Positions 1-5,762 of a DNA stretch of 5,762 bases are shown in pieces. The notes beneath the pieces are model-generated. The model was given only the letters and a program-made list of their open reading frames with translations, was not told where the DNA came from and searched no databases. The stretch covers positions 1-5,762 of the forward strand of contig CAMBSA010000143.1 in assembly GCA_945869935.1 (NCBI GenBank). Direction: 5' to 3'. This DNA is from Bordetella parapertussis (GTDB lineage: Bacteria; Pseudomonadota; Gammaproteobacteria; Burkholderiales; SG8-39). The first letter of the stretch is position 1. Each line of letters begins with the position of its first letter. The position numbers and the translations under genes were made by a program.

Positions 1-173
1 GCGGGCTCGAGTTCTTCCTTGGTCCTGTCGCCGTGCGCGGCGTGCAGGTCGGCGGCCAGGTGCTCGCGCCGGAAGTCGTTGGGGAAGGGGTTCCCCTTTG
101 CGCGCAGCGCGGTGAGCTTGGCGCGGCGCTCGGCGATGATCTGGTTCTCGTCCTGGGGTTTTTCTTCGCTCAT
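1..173 (-). CDS. lysS: Lysyl-tRNA synthetase, class II (N-terminal part only)
   Basis: This is the start of a class II lysyl-tRNA synthetase, the cytoplasmic enzyme that charges tRNA-Lys with lysine using ATP. Only the first 57 codons are present and the gene runs off the low-coordinate edge. The visible protein begins [20 protein letters not shown] and continues to a G-N-P-F-P-N-D-F segment around residues 27-34. This is the typical N-terminal helix and entry into the anticodon-binding OB domain of bacterial LysS. The OB fold and the three class II catalytic motifs lie outside the window. The ATG follows the prfB stop by six bases, and the only Shine-Dalgarno-like stretch (AGG) overlaps that stop. 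Translational coupling to prfB is therefore likely. The prfB-lysS pair is conserved in many proteobacteria, which supports the call. Whether this LysS carries a C-terminal KTSC domain cannot be seen here. Confidence 0.93.
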   Translation of the reverse strand, partial: MSEEKPQDENQIIAERRAKLTALRAKGNPFPNDFRREHLAADLHAAHGDRTKEELEP

Positions 174-179
174 TTCTAC

Positions 180-1317
<1,138 letters not shown>

Positions 1318-1339
1318 GGAGGGCTTCGGCAAAACGGAA

Positions 1340-1372
1340 ATTATATAGGGAGCGCCCCTCGCGGGAGCGCCC
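1340..1372 (-). promoter_or_regulatory. Putative prfB-lysS promoter with a direct repeat in its -35 region
   Basis: A perfect -10 hexamer TATAAT occupies 1345-1340 on the minus strand. A start site near 1333 would leave a leader of only about 16 bases before the prfB ATG. No good -35 hexamer is present at 17-18 bp spacing (GCTCCC or CGCTCC). That space is filled by a perfect 10-bp direct repeat, GGGAGCGCCC on the plus strand, at 1348-1357 and 1363-1372 with a 5-bp spacer. The poor -35 and the repeat suggest a factor-dependent or weak promoter. This is inference, since only the -10 match is directly visible. Confidence 0.5.
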
Positions 1373-1375
1373 GAT

Positions 1376-1395
1376 GGTGTGAACCGGTGTGATCC
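1376..1395. repeat. Tandem 10-bp direct repeat upstream of the prfB promoter
   Basis: GGTGTGAACC (1376-1385) is followed immediately by GGTGTGATCC (1386-1395), a 9 of 10 match, and then by GG. The period is one DNA helical turn and the pair lies roughly 43-62 bp upstream of the predicted prfB start site. Tandem half-sites spaced about one turn apart are used by several activators such as OmpR/PhoB-type regulators, but no specific regulator can be named from this sequence. Confidence 0.45.
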
Positions 1396-1456
1396 GGCCT
1401 GTTCAGGCGCATTCAGCGCACGTGCGGCCTCGGCCGGACAGGCGCCTTTATACGTG

Positions 1457-1484
1457 ATTGCGGCGATCCTGAGACCGCCGCAAT
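1457..1484. repeat. 9-bp perfect inverted repeat (hairpin)
   Basis: ATTGCGGCG (1457-1465) pairs perfectly with CGCCGCAAT (1476-1484) across a 10-base loop. Neither strand has a T-run after the stem, so it is not a canonical intrinsic terminator. It could be a transcript-end stem, an mRNA stabilising hairpin, or a dispersed genomic repeat of the REP kind. It lies between the 69-residue ORF and the prfB promoter. Confidence 0.5.
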
Positions 1485-1517
1485 GTTCATCCGCACGGTT
1501 TATCAATTGGCCGGAAG

Positions 1518-1536
1518 CGGCGCGATTGCCGCGCCG
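1518..1536. terminator. GC-rich hairpin just past the 69-residue ORF, possible weak terminator
   Basis: CGGCGCG (1518-1524) pairs perfectly with CGCGCCG (1530-1536) around a 5-base loop. It begins about 27 bases after the stop codon of the small minus-strand ORF, where a terminator would be expected. In that direction the stem is followed by CTTCCGGCC, with no U-tract, so intrinsic termination would be inefficient. On the plus strand a loosely T-rich stretch starts only about 12 bases after the stem. Confidence 0.3.
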
Positions 1537-1562
1537 ATCCTGCCTGATTTCCCGGTTTCTTC

Positions 1563-1772
1563 TCAGTAACCGGCCAGTGCGCGCTGGGTGCGCAGGTATT
1601 CGTTGCGCTTGGCGCGGGCCAGTTTCTCGATTTCAAGGTTGCTCGCGTACTCGGCGGAGTCCGAGGCGACGGTCGATTCCAGCAACAGTTTGTCGAGAAA
1701 TTCGTGCAGACTGAAGCGTTGTTCGGACGCGGCGGGGAGGCCGCTGAGTGTTCCAGGAGTTGCAGTGTTCAT
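1563..1772 (-). CDS. Small protein of unknown function (69 aa), divergent from a LysR regulator
   Basis: I do not recognise a family. The ATG at 1772 is chosen because AAAGGA lies six bases upstream, a good Shine-Dalgarno. The same frame is open 24 codons further, to 1844, but that stretch overlaps the regulatory region and lacks such a site. The product begins MNTATPGTLSGLPAASEQRF. It has a Ser/Thr/Pro/Ala-rich leader (residues 1-16), an amphipathic leucine-rich segment (FSLHEFLDKLLLES, about 20-33), and then an acidic-to-basic helical stretch with EIEKLARAKRNEYLRTQRAL near the C-terminus. There is no signal peptide, membrane segment or cysteine, so it is probably a small cytoplasmic helical protein. 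Its position, divergent from a LysR gene across a 170-bp spacer with dyads, is the usual place for a LysR target. It could be a spurious ORF, but the ribosome site and the position argue for a real gene. Confidence 0.55.
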   Translation of the reverse strand: MNTATPGTLSGLPAASEQRFSLHEFLDKLLLESTVASDSAEYASNLEIEKLARAKRNEYLRTQRALAGY

Positions 1773-1825
1773 GATCTTTCCTTTCGTGTGTGTCAGGCTA
1801 TGTTTGCCTTTTCGTGTGACCAGAG

Positions 1826-1846
1826 TATTACTGCACTGCAGCAATA
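1826..1846. promoter_or_regulatory. Candidate operator: 21-bp near-perfect palindrome
   Basis: The arms TATTACTGCA and TGCAGCAATA flank a central C at 1836, and 9 of 10 base pairs are symmetric. The symmetric T and A in the arms are spaced T-N13-A, slightly longer than the T-N11-A consensus of LysR-type regulators. It sits about 107 bp before the LysR ATG and 54 bp before the ATG of the divergent ORF, a position suited to control of both. It could also be a site for another dimeric regulator. Confidence 0.5.
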
Positions 1847-1872
1847 TCCAATCGTTTGTTCTAATATGACTT

Positions 1873-1887
1873 ATCGGGATTACCGAT
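1873..1887. promoter_or_regulatory. Candidate LysR box (T-N11-A dyad)
   Basis: ATCGG (1873-1877) and CCGAT (1883-1887) form a perfect 5-bp dyad around GATTA. The T at 1874 and the A at 1886 give exactly the T-N11-A arrangement typical of LysR-type binding sites. Its centre at 1880 is 44 bp, about four helical turns, from the palindrome centred at 1836. It lies just downstream of the possible -10 of the regulator gene, which would suit autorepression. Confidence 0.45.
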
Positions 1888-1893
1888 CAGGTT

Positions 1894-1909
1894 TTGTGCG
1901 AGCGCACAA
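1894..1909. promoter_or_regulatory. 7-bp perfect inverted repeat before the LysR start
   Basis: TTGTGCG (1894-1900) and CGCACAA (1903-1909) are perfect complements separated by AG. Further complementary bases (GTTT at 1891-1894 and AAAC at 1911-1914) could extend the pairing if two bases bulge. The centre is about two helical turns from the T-N11-A dyad, so it could be a third operator site or, if transcribed, a hairpin in the leader of the LysR gene. Confidence 0.4.
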
Positions 1910-1942
1910 TAAACCGGTGACCGGTGATAACTACGGATAATC

Positions 1943-2851
1943 ATGGACTTGCATCATCTCAGAAGCTTTGTTGCCGTGGCCCAGGCCGGCCACGTCACCC
2001 GCGCCTCGGAAAAACTTCATCTCAGCCAGCCCACGGTGAGCGGGCATTTGCGCGCGCTCGAGGGGGATCTCGGGGTCACGCTGTTCGAGCGTATGTCCTC
2101 CGGCGTCAGCCTGACCCATGCGGGCCGGCTGCTGCTCGAGGATGCGGAAAAGGTCCTCGCCAGTGCCCAGGCGCTTCGCGACCACGCGCGCGCGATCGGC
2201 GGCACGCTCGATGCGCGCCTGCGCATCGGTACCATCCTTGACCCTGCCTACCTGCGCTTGGGCGACCTGCTCGCAGTGATGCGCGAGCGCTATCGCCTGA
2301 TCGAGGTGGAACTGCACCTCGCGGTCTCGGGCGTGGGCCTGGAGAAAGTGAAAAACGGCGAACTCGACGCCGCCTTCCTGCTCGGGAACCCGGACGACGC
2401 GGACGTGCGCGCCATTCCGCTCGAGCCGATCCGCTATGTCATCGCGGCGCCCGCGGCATGGCGTTCGCGGCTGAAGGACTGGGATTCGCTTGCCCGCGAA
2501 ACCTGGATACTGCCGCCACCGCAAGGCACCCTGCACCAGCTGGCGCGAGAACTCCTGCGCTCGCACCGGCTCGCACCCGCGAGCGTGATGGAATCCGACC
2601 AGGAGTCGGCGATCCTCAACCTCGTGGCCTCGGGCGTGGGCATCACGCTGATGCGCGAGCCGCTGGCGCGTGAGCGCGAGGCCGCGGGTGAAATCTTCAT
2701 CTGGCCCGAAGGCGACACCCGCACGACGCTCGTGCTCTGCTACCCGGCGGCGCGCGAGGCAAGTCCTGAGATTCTCGCGCTGGTGCGGGCGGTCGAGGAC
2801 GTGTGGGGCAAGAAGACCGGCGCACGGCGACCGATTGCCGAAGGCGCCTGA
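1943..2851 (+). CDS. LysR-family transcriptional regulator
   Basis: This is a 302-residue DNA-binding regulator of the LysR family (usual length about 300). The N-terminal winged helix-turn-helix spans about residues 3-62. Its recognition region is THRA-like (V-T-R-A-S-E-K-L-H-L-S-Q-P-T-V-S-G-H-L), followed by the typical L-F-E-R at 47-50 and L-T-H-A-G at 57-61. A linker helix (about 62-88) leads to the two-lobed effector-binding domain (about 91-295), which starts R-L-R-I-G-T. The effector cannot be named from sequence. The ATG at 1943 is chosen because the protein then begins exactly at the family N-terminus (MDLHHLRSFVAVAQAG). Its Shine-Dalgarno (GGA, 1935-1937) is weak. It is divergent from the 69-residue ORF and convergent with the KTSC gene. 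LysR proteins usually repress themselves and activate a divergent neighbour. Confidence 0.95.
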   Translation: MDLHHLRSFVAVAQAGHVTRASEKLHLSQPTVSGHLRALEGDLGVTLFERMSSGVSLTHAGRLLLEDAEKVLASAQALRDHARAIGGTLDARLRIGTILDPAYLRLGDLLAVMRERYRLIEVELHLAVSGVGLEKVKNGELDAAFLLGNPDDADVRAIPLEPIRYVIAAPAAWRSRLKDWDSLARETWILPPPQGTLHQLARELLRSHRLAPASVMESDQESAILNLVASGVGITLMREPLAREREAAGEIFIWPEGDTRTTLVLCYPAAREASPEILALVRAVEDVWGKKTGARRPIAEGA

Positions 2852-2873
2852 GTCATCCCGGGTGTTTCCGGCC
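2852..2873. other. Convergent gap between LysR and KTSC genes, no terminator seen
   Basis: Only 22 bases separate the two stop codons. The sole symmetry is CCGG-N6-CCGG (about 2858-2871), too weak for a terminator and without a T-run on either strand. Transcripts from either side probably run into the other gene unless Rho or a distant stem stops them. Confidence 0.5.
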
Positions 2874-3086
2874 CTACTTGATCCGCGACGCGGTGTAGTC
2901 CTCGGCGATCCGGTCCTCGAAATAGGCCACCGGCGAGGGCGCGGACATCAGGCCGCGATAGATGTCGGGCGCCACGTCCATGTAGGCGCTGATCTTTCCG
3001 TCGCTGAACTCGATCTCCAGCGTCCGTGTCTTGTCGTCATAGCCGGCGGAACGTATGCGGCTTGAACTGATGCGTTTGCGTTCCAT
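2874..3086 (-). CDS. KTSC-domain protein (70 aa)
   Basis: This is a single-domain small protein resembling the KTSC family. From established knowledge, that domain is named after the C-terminus of some lysyl-tRNA synthetases. It also occurs alone in bacteria and has been suggested, not shown, to bind RNA. Visible features in order are S-S-R-I-R-S-A-G-Y-D (8-17), the strand L-E-I-E-F-S-D-G (23-30), D-V-A-P-D-I-Y-R-G-L-M-S-A-P-S (37-51) and Y-F-E-D-R-I (55-60), which cover essentially the whole domain. The central YxY motif expected in the family is degenerate here (Ser33-Ala34-Tyr35). The ATG at 3086 follows the recJ stop by three bases, and its Shine-Dalgarno AAGGAG (3098-3093) forms the last Lys-Glu codons of recJ. 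The two are therefore co-transcribed and probably coupled. It ends in TAG. The family call is from pattern memory and the function is unknown. Confidence 0.8.
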   Translation of the reverse strand: MERKRISSSRIRSAGYDDKTRTLEIEFSDGKISAYMDVAPDIYRGLMSAPSPVAYFEDRIAEDYTASRIK

Positions 3087-3089
3087 GAA

Positions 3090-4850
3090 TCACTCCTTGG
3101 CAGACTGTGATTTTGCACGCATCTGCCCGGTTCCGGTGGACGAGGCCCGTGATTCCGGTGCCTCGGCATGCTCGATCACCAGTTGCACGCTGTCCACGCC
3201 GTTCCAGGTGTTCACCGACAACCGGTAGGCGGCGCGCAGCACCGCCGGGCTGGGTTCGGCGAAATTGAACCGCATCGCCTCGATCATGCGGCCCTCGCGG
3301 CGCAGTTTCAGCTTGAGGTGCTTCTCGCCCACGATGCGCTGGTTCACCACTTCGAAGTCGTCGCAGAACAGCGGCTGCGGAAAGCCCTGGCCCCAGATGC
3401 GCTCATCGATGATCCGCGCGGTGTCGAGGCTCATGTAGGGCGGCTCGAGCGAGCCGTCGGTCTCGATCGTGCGCGACAGGTCCGCGGCTGACACCGTTTC
3501 GCCGACCACCTTCTCGAAGGCCTGCGAAAAACGCTCAAATTCGCTTTCGCGGATCGTGAGCCCTGCCGCTGCCGCGTGGCCGCCGAATCGCAGGATCAAT
3601 CCCGGTTCGCGCTTGGACACCAGATCCAGCGCATCGCGCAGATGCAGGCCGGGAATCGAGCGTCCCGAGCCGCGGATTTCGCCCTCCACGTCCGACGCCC
3701 GCGCGAACGCGATCACCGCGCGGTGGTGGCGTTCCTTCAGCCGCCCCGCGACGATGCCCACCACGCCCGCATGCCAGCGAGCATCGAACAACGAAAGCGC
3801 GAATCGGTCGCCCGGGTCCACGGTGTCGAGCAGCATCTCCGCCTGCGCCTGCATCTCGACCTCGATGCTGCGCCGTTCGCGGTTGAAATCGTCCAGCACG
3901 CGCGCGCATTCGAGCGCCTTGGCCTCGTCGTCGGTGACAAGGCACTCGATGCCAAGGCTCATGTCATCCAGACGGCCGGCGGCATTCACCCGCGGCCCGA
4001 GCACGAAGCCCAGATCGAAGCTCGCCACGCGGCGCGGGTCGCGCCCGGCGACCGCGAACAGCGCGCGTATGCCCGGTTGCATCCGTCCGGCGCGCATGCG
4101 CTTGATGCCCTGGCCCACCAGCACCCGGTTGTTGCGATCCAGCTTCACCACGTCGGCCACCGTGCCGAGCGCAACCAGATCCAGCAGATCGGCGAGTTGC
4201 GGCTCCTCGCGACCGGCAAACGCACCGCGCTTTCGCAGTTCCGCGCGCAGCGCGAGCATCACGTAGAACATCACGCCCACGCCCGCGATCGATTTGCTGG
4301 CGAAGCCGCAGCCGGGCTGGTTCGGATTCACTATCGCGTTGGCCACCGGCAGGGTGGGGCCCGGCAGGTGGTGGTCGGTGATCACCACGTCTATGCCCAG
4401 GGTTCGTGCGGCGGCAACGCCGTCCACGCTCGCGATGCCGTTGTCCACCGTCACGATCACCGCGGGCTTGCGCTGGGCGGCGACCGCGACAATCTCCGGC
4501 GTGAGGCCGTAGCCGAATTTCTGCCGGTTGGGCACAAGATAGGAAACATCGGCACCGAAGGCGCGCAGCGCACGCAGCCCGACCGCGCAGGCGGTGGCGC
4601 CGTCGCAGTCGTAGTCGGCGACGATCATGATCGGCTCGCGCCGGTCGATAGCATCGGCAAGCCGTGTCGAGGCGTCGCCAATGCCAAGCAGTCCGTCGGG
4701 CGGCAGCAGCGTGCCGAGCGCCTCGTCGATCTCGACGCGCGCACTCACCCCGCGCGAGGCGTACAGACGCGCGAGCACCGGGTGCATGCCTTCCTTGATC
4801 AGCTTTTCCGTCACGTTGGGCGGGATGCGGCGCTTGACGATCGCGCTCAT
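3090..4850 (-). CDS. recJ: Single-stranded-DNA-specific 5'-3' exonuclease RecJ
   Basis: RecJ degrades single-stranded DNA 5' to 3' and serves RecF-pathway recombination, mismatch repair and base excision repair in the cytoplasm. The 586-residue product (E. coli RecJ is 577) carries the DHH-superfamily motifs in order: D-Y-D-C-D-G (79-84), T-V-D-N-G (134-138), D-H-H (159-161), L-G-T-V-A-D-V (228-234) and N-A-A-G-R (289-293). The DHHA1 part follows with G-S-G-R-S (395-399) and G-G-H-A-A-A-A-G (423-430). A C-terminal OB-like region includes V-G-E-K-H-L-K-L around 507-514. All expected metal-binding Asp and His residues are present, so it looks active. The last 20 or so residues are a low-complexity Ser/Thr-rich tail. 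The ATG at 4850 is preferred over one 11 codons upstream because it overlaps the preceding stop as ATGA and starts at the family N-terminus. The KTSC gene follows after three bases. Confidence 0.97.
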   Translation of the reverse strand: MSAIVKRRIPPNVTEKLIKEGMHPVLARLYASRGVSARVEIDEALGTLLPPDGLLGIGDASTRLADAIDRREPIMIVADYDCDGATACAVGLRALRAFGADVSYLVPNRQKFGYGLTPEIVAVAAQRKPAVIVTVDNGIASVDGVAAARTLGIDVVITDHHLPGPTLPVANAIVNPNQPGCGFASKSIAGVGVMFYVMLALRAELRKRGAFAGREEPQLADLLDLVALGTVADVVKLDRNNRVLVGQGIKRMRAGRMQPGIRALFAVAGRDPRRVASFDLGFVLGPRVNAAGRLDDMSLGIECLVTDDEAKALECARVLDDFNRERRSIEVEMQAQAEMLLDTVDPGDRFALSLFDARWHAGVVGIVAGRLKERHHRAVIAFARASDVEGEIRGSGRSIPGLHLRDALDLVSKREPGLILRFGGHAAAAGLTIRESEFERFSQAFEKVVGETVSAADLSRTIETDGSLEPPYMSLDTARIIDERIWGQGFPQPLFCDDFEVVNQRIVGEKHLKLKLRREGRMIEAMRFNFAEPSPAVLRAAYRLSVNTWNGVDSVQLVIEHAEAPESRASSTGTGQMRAKSQSAKE

Positions 4851-5762
4851 CGCGTTTCGTCCGGTTCGTTTCGGGGCATCCAAGCAGCGATTGGTCGCGG
4901 TCGGCGCCAGAAACGCCGCAGGTCGCCGCGGGTGTTCTCCACGCTCAGCACCTCGTCGCCCGTGACCAGATGAACCGTGAGCATGCCGATGCGATCCCGG
5001 CGCAACGCCTCGGTGAGCGGTTGCATCCAGTCGAGTTCGAGCGCATCTGCGTCCGCGTGCTCGTGGATGGCGAGCGTCACGCCGTCAGCCGTCTGGTCGA
5101 GCATCGGCTGCGCGCCAGCCGGCGGTACCGCGTGATGCGCGCCCGAGGCAGCGGCAAGTCCCGCGGCAAGCGGCGACTCCGCGAACACCGAGCGCAGCGG
5201 CCGGCCTTCGACCTTCGACTCTCGTCCGCCGCCCCACAGCCAGACGCCGTTGACCGGCAGCGCGCCACGCGCTTCGCGGGCGATATTCAGCGGGTGTTCG
5301 AACAACAGCATCTGCAGTTCATTCATCAGCGAATGCCAGCCGAGCGAGTCATCCGTCGCGGCCCCGAGTTCGATACCGCGGGCGAGCACCTCGGCAAGCG
5401 GCGCGGGGCTGCCCGCGGGCGGCGACTCGATGCGCGCATACCAGCGATCCGGCCGCAGCGGAAACACCTGCAGCACGCCGCTGAAATGCGTGTTGATTAC
5501 TTCTGCGAAGCCGTCGGCTTCCTTGCGCTCGAGCGCAAGCGCGCGCGCTCCGGTTACGCCCACCTGCGTGTTGCCGGCGGCCAGGTGCACCGGGTCGGCA
5601 TGCACCCAGTACGCATCGCCCGGATCACCGCCGTCCCCGCGCAGCGCAAACGGCGCCGAGGGAAGCGAGTCGTCGGTGTCGATGCCAAAGCCCTCGAGCA
5701 GCCAGCGCTCGAGCGTGGTCCAGGGCGTGTGGGTTCGCCTGCCCCGGACGAGCAGTTTCTCG
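4847..5762 (-). CDS. RpfE-type conserved protein (COG4255-like), 5' end missing
   Basis: The frame is open from the window edge, so only the last 304 codons are seen. I recognise it as the conserved protein found beside recJ in many beta- and gammaproteobacteria, annotated as RpfE-type regulatory protein or, confusingly, as phosphoglycerate mutase. Family-like segments in order are G-D-P-G-D-A-Y-W-V-H-A-D-P-V-H-L (about 5636-5582), the N-E-L-Q-M-L-L-F-E-H-P-L-N-I-A-R-E region followed by L-P-V-N-G-V-W-L-W-G-G-G (about 5328-5220), and the C-terminal R-R-F-W-R-R-P-R-P-I-A-A-W (about 4917-4879). I see no signal peptide in the visible part or catalytic motif I can assign. In Xanthomonas rpfE lies in the cluster controlling pathogenicity factors, but its biochemical role is not established. 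The stop overlaps the recJ start (ATGA), indicating translational coupling. A GTG at 5605 is internal, since homologous sequence continues upstream of it. Confidence 0.8.
   Translation of the reverse strand, partial: EKLLVRGRRTHTPWTTLERWLLEGFGIDTDDSLPSAPFALRGDGGDPGDAYWVHADPVHLAAGNTQVGVTGARALALERKEADGFAEVINTHFSGVLQVFPLRPDRWYARIESPPAGSPAPLAEVLARGIELGAATDDSLGWHSLMNELQMLLFEHPLNIAREARGALPVNGVWLWGGGRESKVEGRPLRSVFAESPLAAGLAAASGAHHAVPPAGAQPMLDQTADGVTLAIHEHADADALELDWMQPLTEALRRDRIGMLTVHLVTGDEVLSVENTRGDLRRFWRRPRPIAAWMPRNEPDETR

Larger units (their letters stand above)
1318..1562. other. Intergenic region between the 69-residue ORF and prfB, rich in short repeats
   Basis: No convincing gene lies in these 245 bases. 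An open frame upstream of the prfB ATG extends to 1506, but the encoded stretch resembles no RF2 N-terminus. From prfB outward the region holds the TATAAT -10, the GGGAGCGCCC pair (1348-1372), a tandem GGTGTGAACC/GGTGTGATCC (1376-1395), a near-tandem TTCAGGCGCA/TTCAGCGCA (1402-1420), a possible second -10 TATAAA (1452-1447, minus) without a -35, and two GC-rich inverted repeats at 1457-1484 and 1518-1536. It plausibly contains the end of the upstream transcript and the control region of prfB-lysS. Confidence 0.6.
1773..1942. promoter_or_regulatory. Divergent control region between the LysR gene and the 69-residue ORF
   Basis: These 170 bases are visibly more AT-rich than the flanking genes and carry signals for both directions. 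From left to right they hold a strong Shine-Dalgarno for the minus-strand ORF (1784-1779), an imperfect direct repeat CCTTTCGTGTG / CCTTTTCGTGTG (1780-1790 and 1807-1818), a dyad centred at 1836, a possible plus-strand -10 TAATAT (1862-1867) with no clear -35, a T-N11-A dyad centred at 1880, a dyad centred between 1901 and 1902, and a tandem ACCGGTG (1913-1926). On the minus strand TTGGAT (1852-1847) and TAATAC (1830-1825) form a possible promoter with a short 15-bp spacer that overlaps the first dyad. Weak -35 elements fit activator-dependent or autoregulated promoters. Confidence 0.6.

Noticed and set aside
1318..1506. N-terminal extension of prfB to an upstream ATG at 1506
   Set aside because: The 63 extra residues do not resemble RF2, would read through the promoter and repeats, and would push SPF and GGQ far from their usual positions.
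1379..1714. Plus-strand open frame of 111 codons spanning the prfB upstream region
   Set aside because: It has no ribosome site, crosses two hairpins and the repeats, runs antisense to the 69-residue ORF, and its Arg/Ser-rich product has no recognisable features.
1773..1844. 24-codon upstream extension of the 69-residue ORF
   Set aside because: The upstream ATG lacks a ribosome site and lies inside the palindrome of the control region, whereas the ATG at 1772 has AAAGGA at six bases.
4851..4883. RecJ start 11 codons upstream (4883)
   Set aside because: The ATG at 4850 forms an ATGA overlap with the preceding gene and gives a family-like N-terminus.
3576..4973. Long plus-strand open frame (465 codons) opposite recJ
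   Set aside because: It is antisense to recJ across its catalytic motifs. Its His/Arg/Ala-rich translation is the usual shadow of high-GC coding DNA.
5603..5605. GTG at 5605 as the start of the RpfE-type gene
   Set aside because: The same frame stays open to the window edge, with family-like residues (G-D-P-G-D-A-Y-W) directly before it.

Overview
The window looks like chromosomal backbone of a high-GC proteobacterium, most likely a betaproteobacterium. The evidence is GC-rich third codon positions, the gene order (an RpfE-type gene, recJ, prfB, lysS) and protein sequences typical of that class. The same housekeeping genes sit in the rpf region of Xanthomonas, so a gammaproteobacterial relative cannot be excluded from the sequence alone. 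I see no transposase, integrase, CRISPR array, rRNA or tRNA.

Layout from high to low coordinates, which is the direction of transcription of most genes: (1) the 3' part of an RpfE-type gene (5762-4847, minus, 5' end outside the window). (2) recJ (4850-3090), which overlaps it by an ATGA. (3) A 70-residue KTSC-domain protein (3086-2874), whose Shine-Dalgarno lies inside the last two codons of recJ. These three form one tightly coupled unit. (4) A LysR-type regulator on the plus strand (1943-2851), convergent with the KTSC gene, with 22 bp between the stop codons. (5) A divergent intergenic region (1773-1942) with several dyads, one of which fits the T-N11-A LysR box. (6) An unrecognised 69-residue ORF (1772-1563, minus), divergent from the regulator. 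(7) A 245-bp spacer (1318-1562) with two GC-rich inverted repeats, three short direct-repeat pairs and a perfect TATAAT ahead of prfB. (8) prfB (1317-180), encoding release factor 2 with the classical programmed +1 frameshift at an in-frame UGA (1236-1234). (9) The first 57 codons of lysS (173-1), six bases after the prfB stop.

How they fit together: prfB and lysS are a conserved translation operon, and RF2 adjusts its own synthesis through the frameshift. recJ is a repair exonuclease. The RpfE-type and KTSC proteins have no firmly established function. The KTSC domain is otherwise known as a C-terminal appendage of some lysyl-tRNA synthetases, so a free-standing copy a few genes upstream of lysS is the most thought-provoking association here. 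The LysR gene, the 69-residue ORF and the DNA between them look like a small regulatory cassette lying between recJ-KTSC and prfB-lysS. I found no convincing sign of an entirely new multi-gene system.
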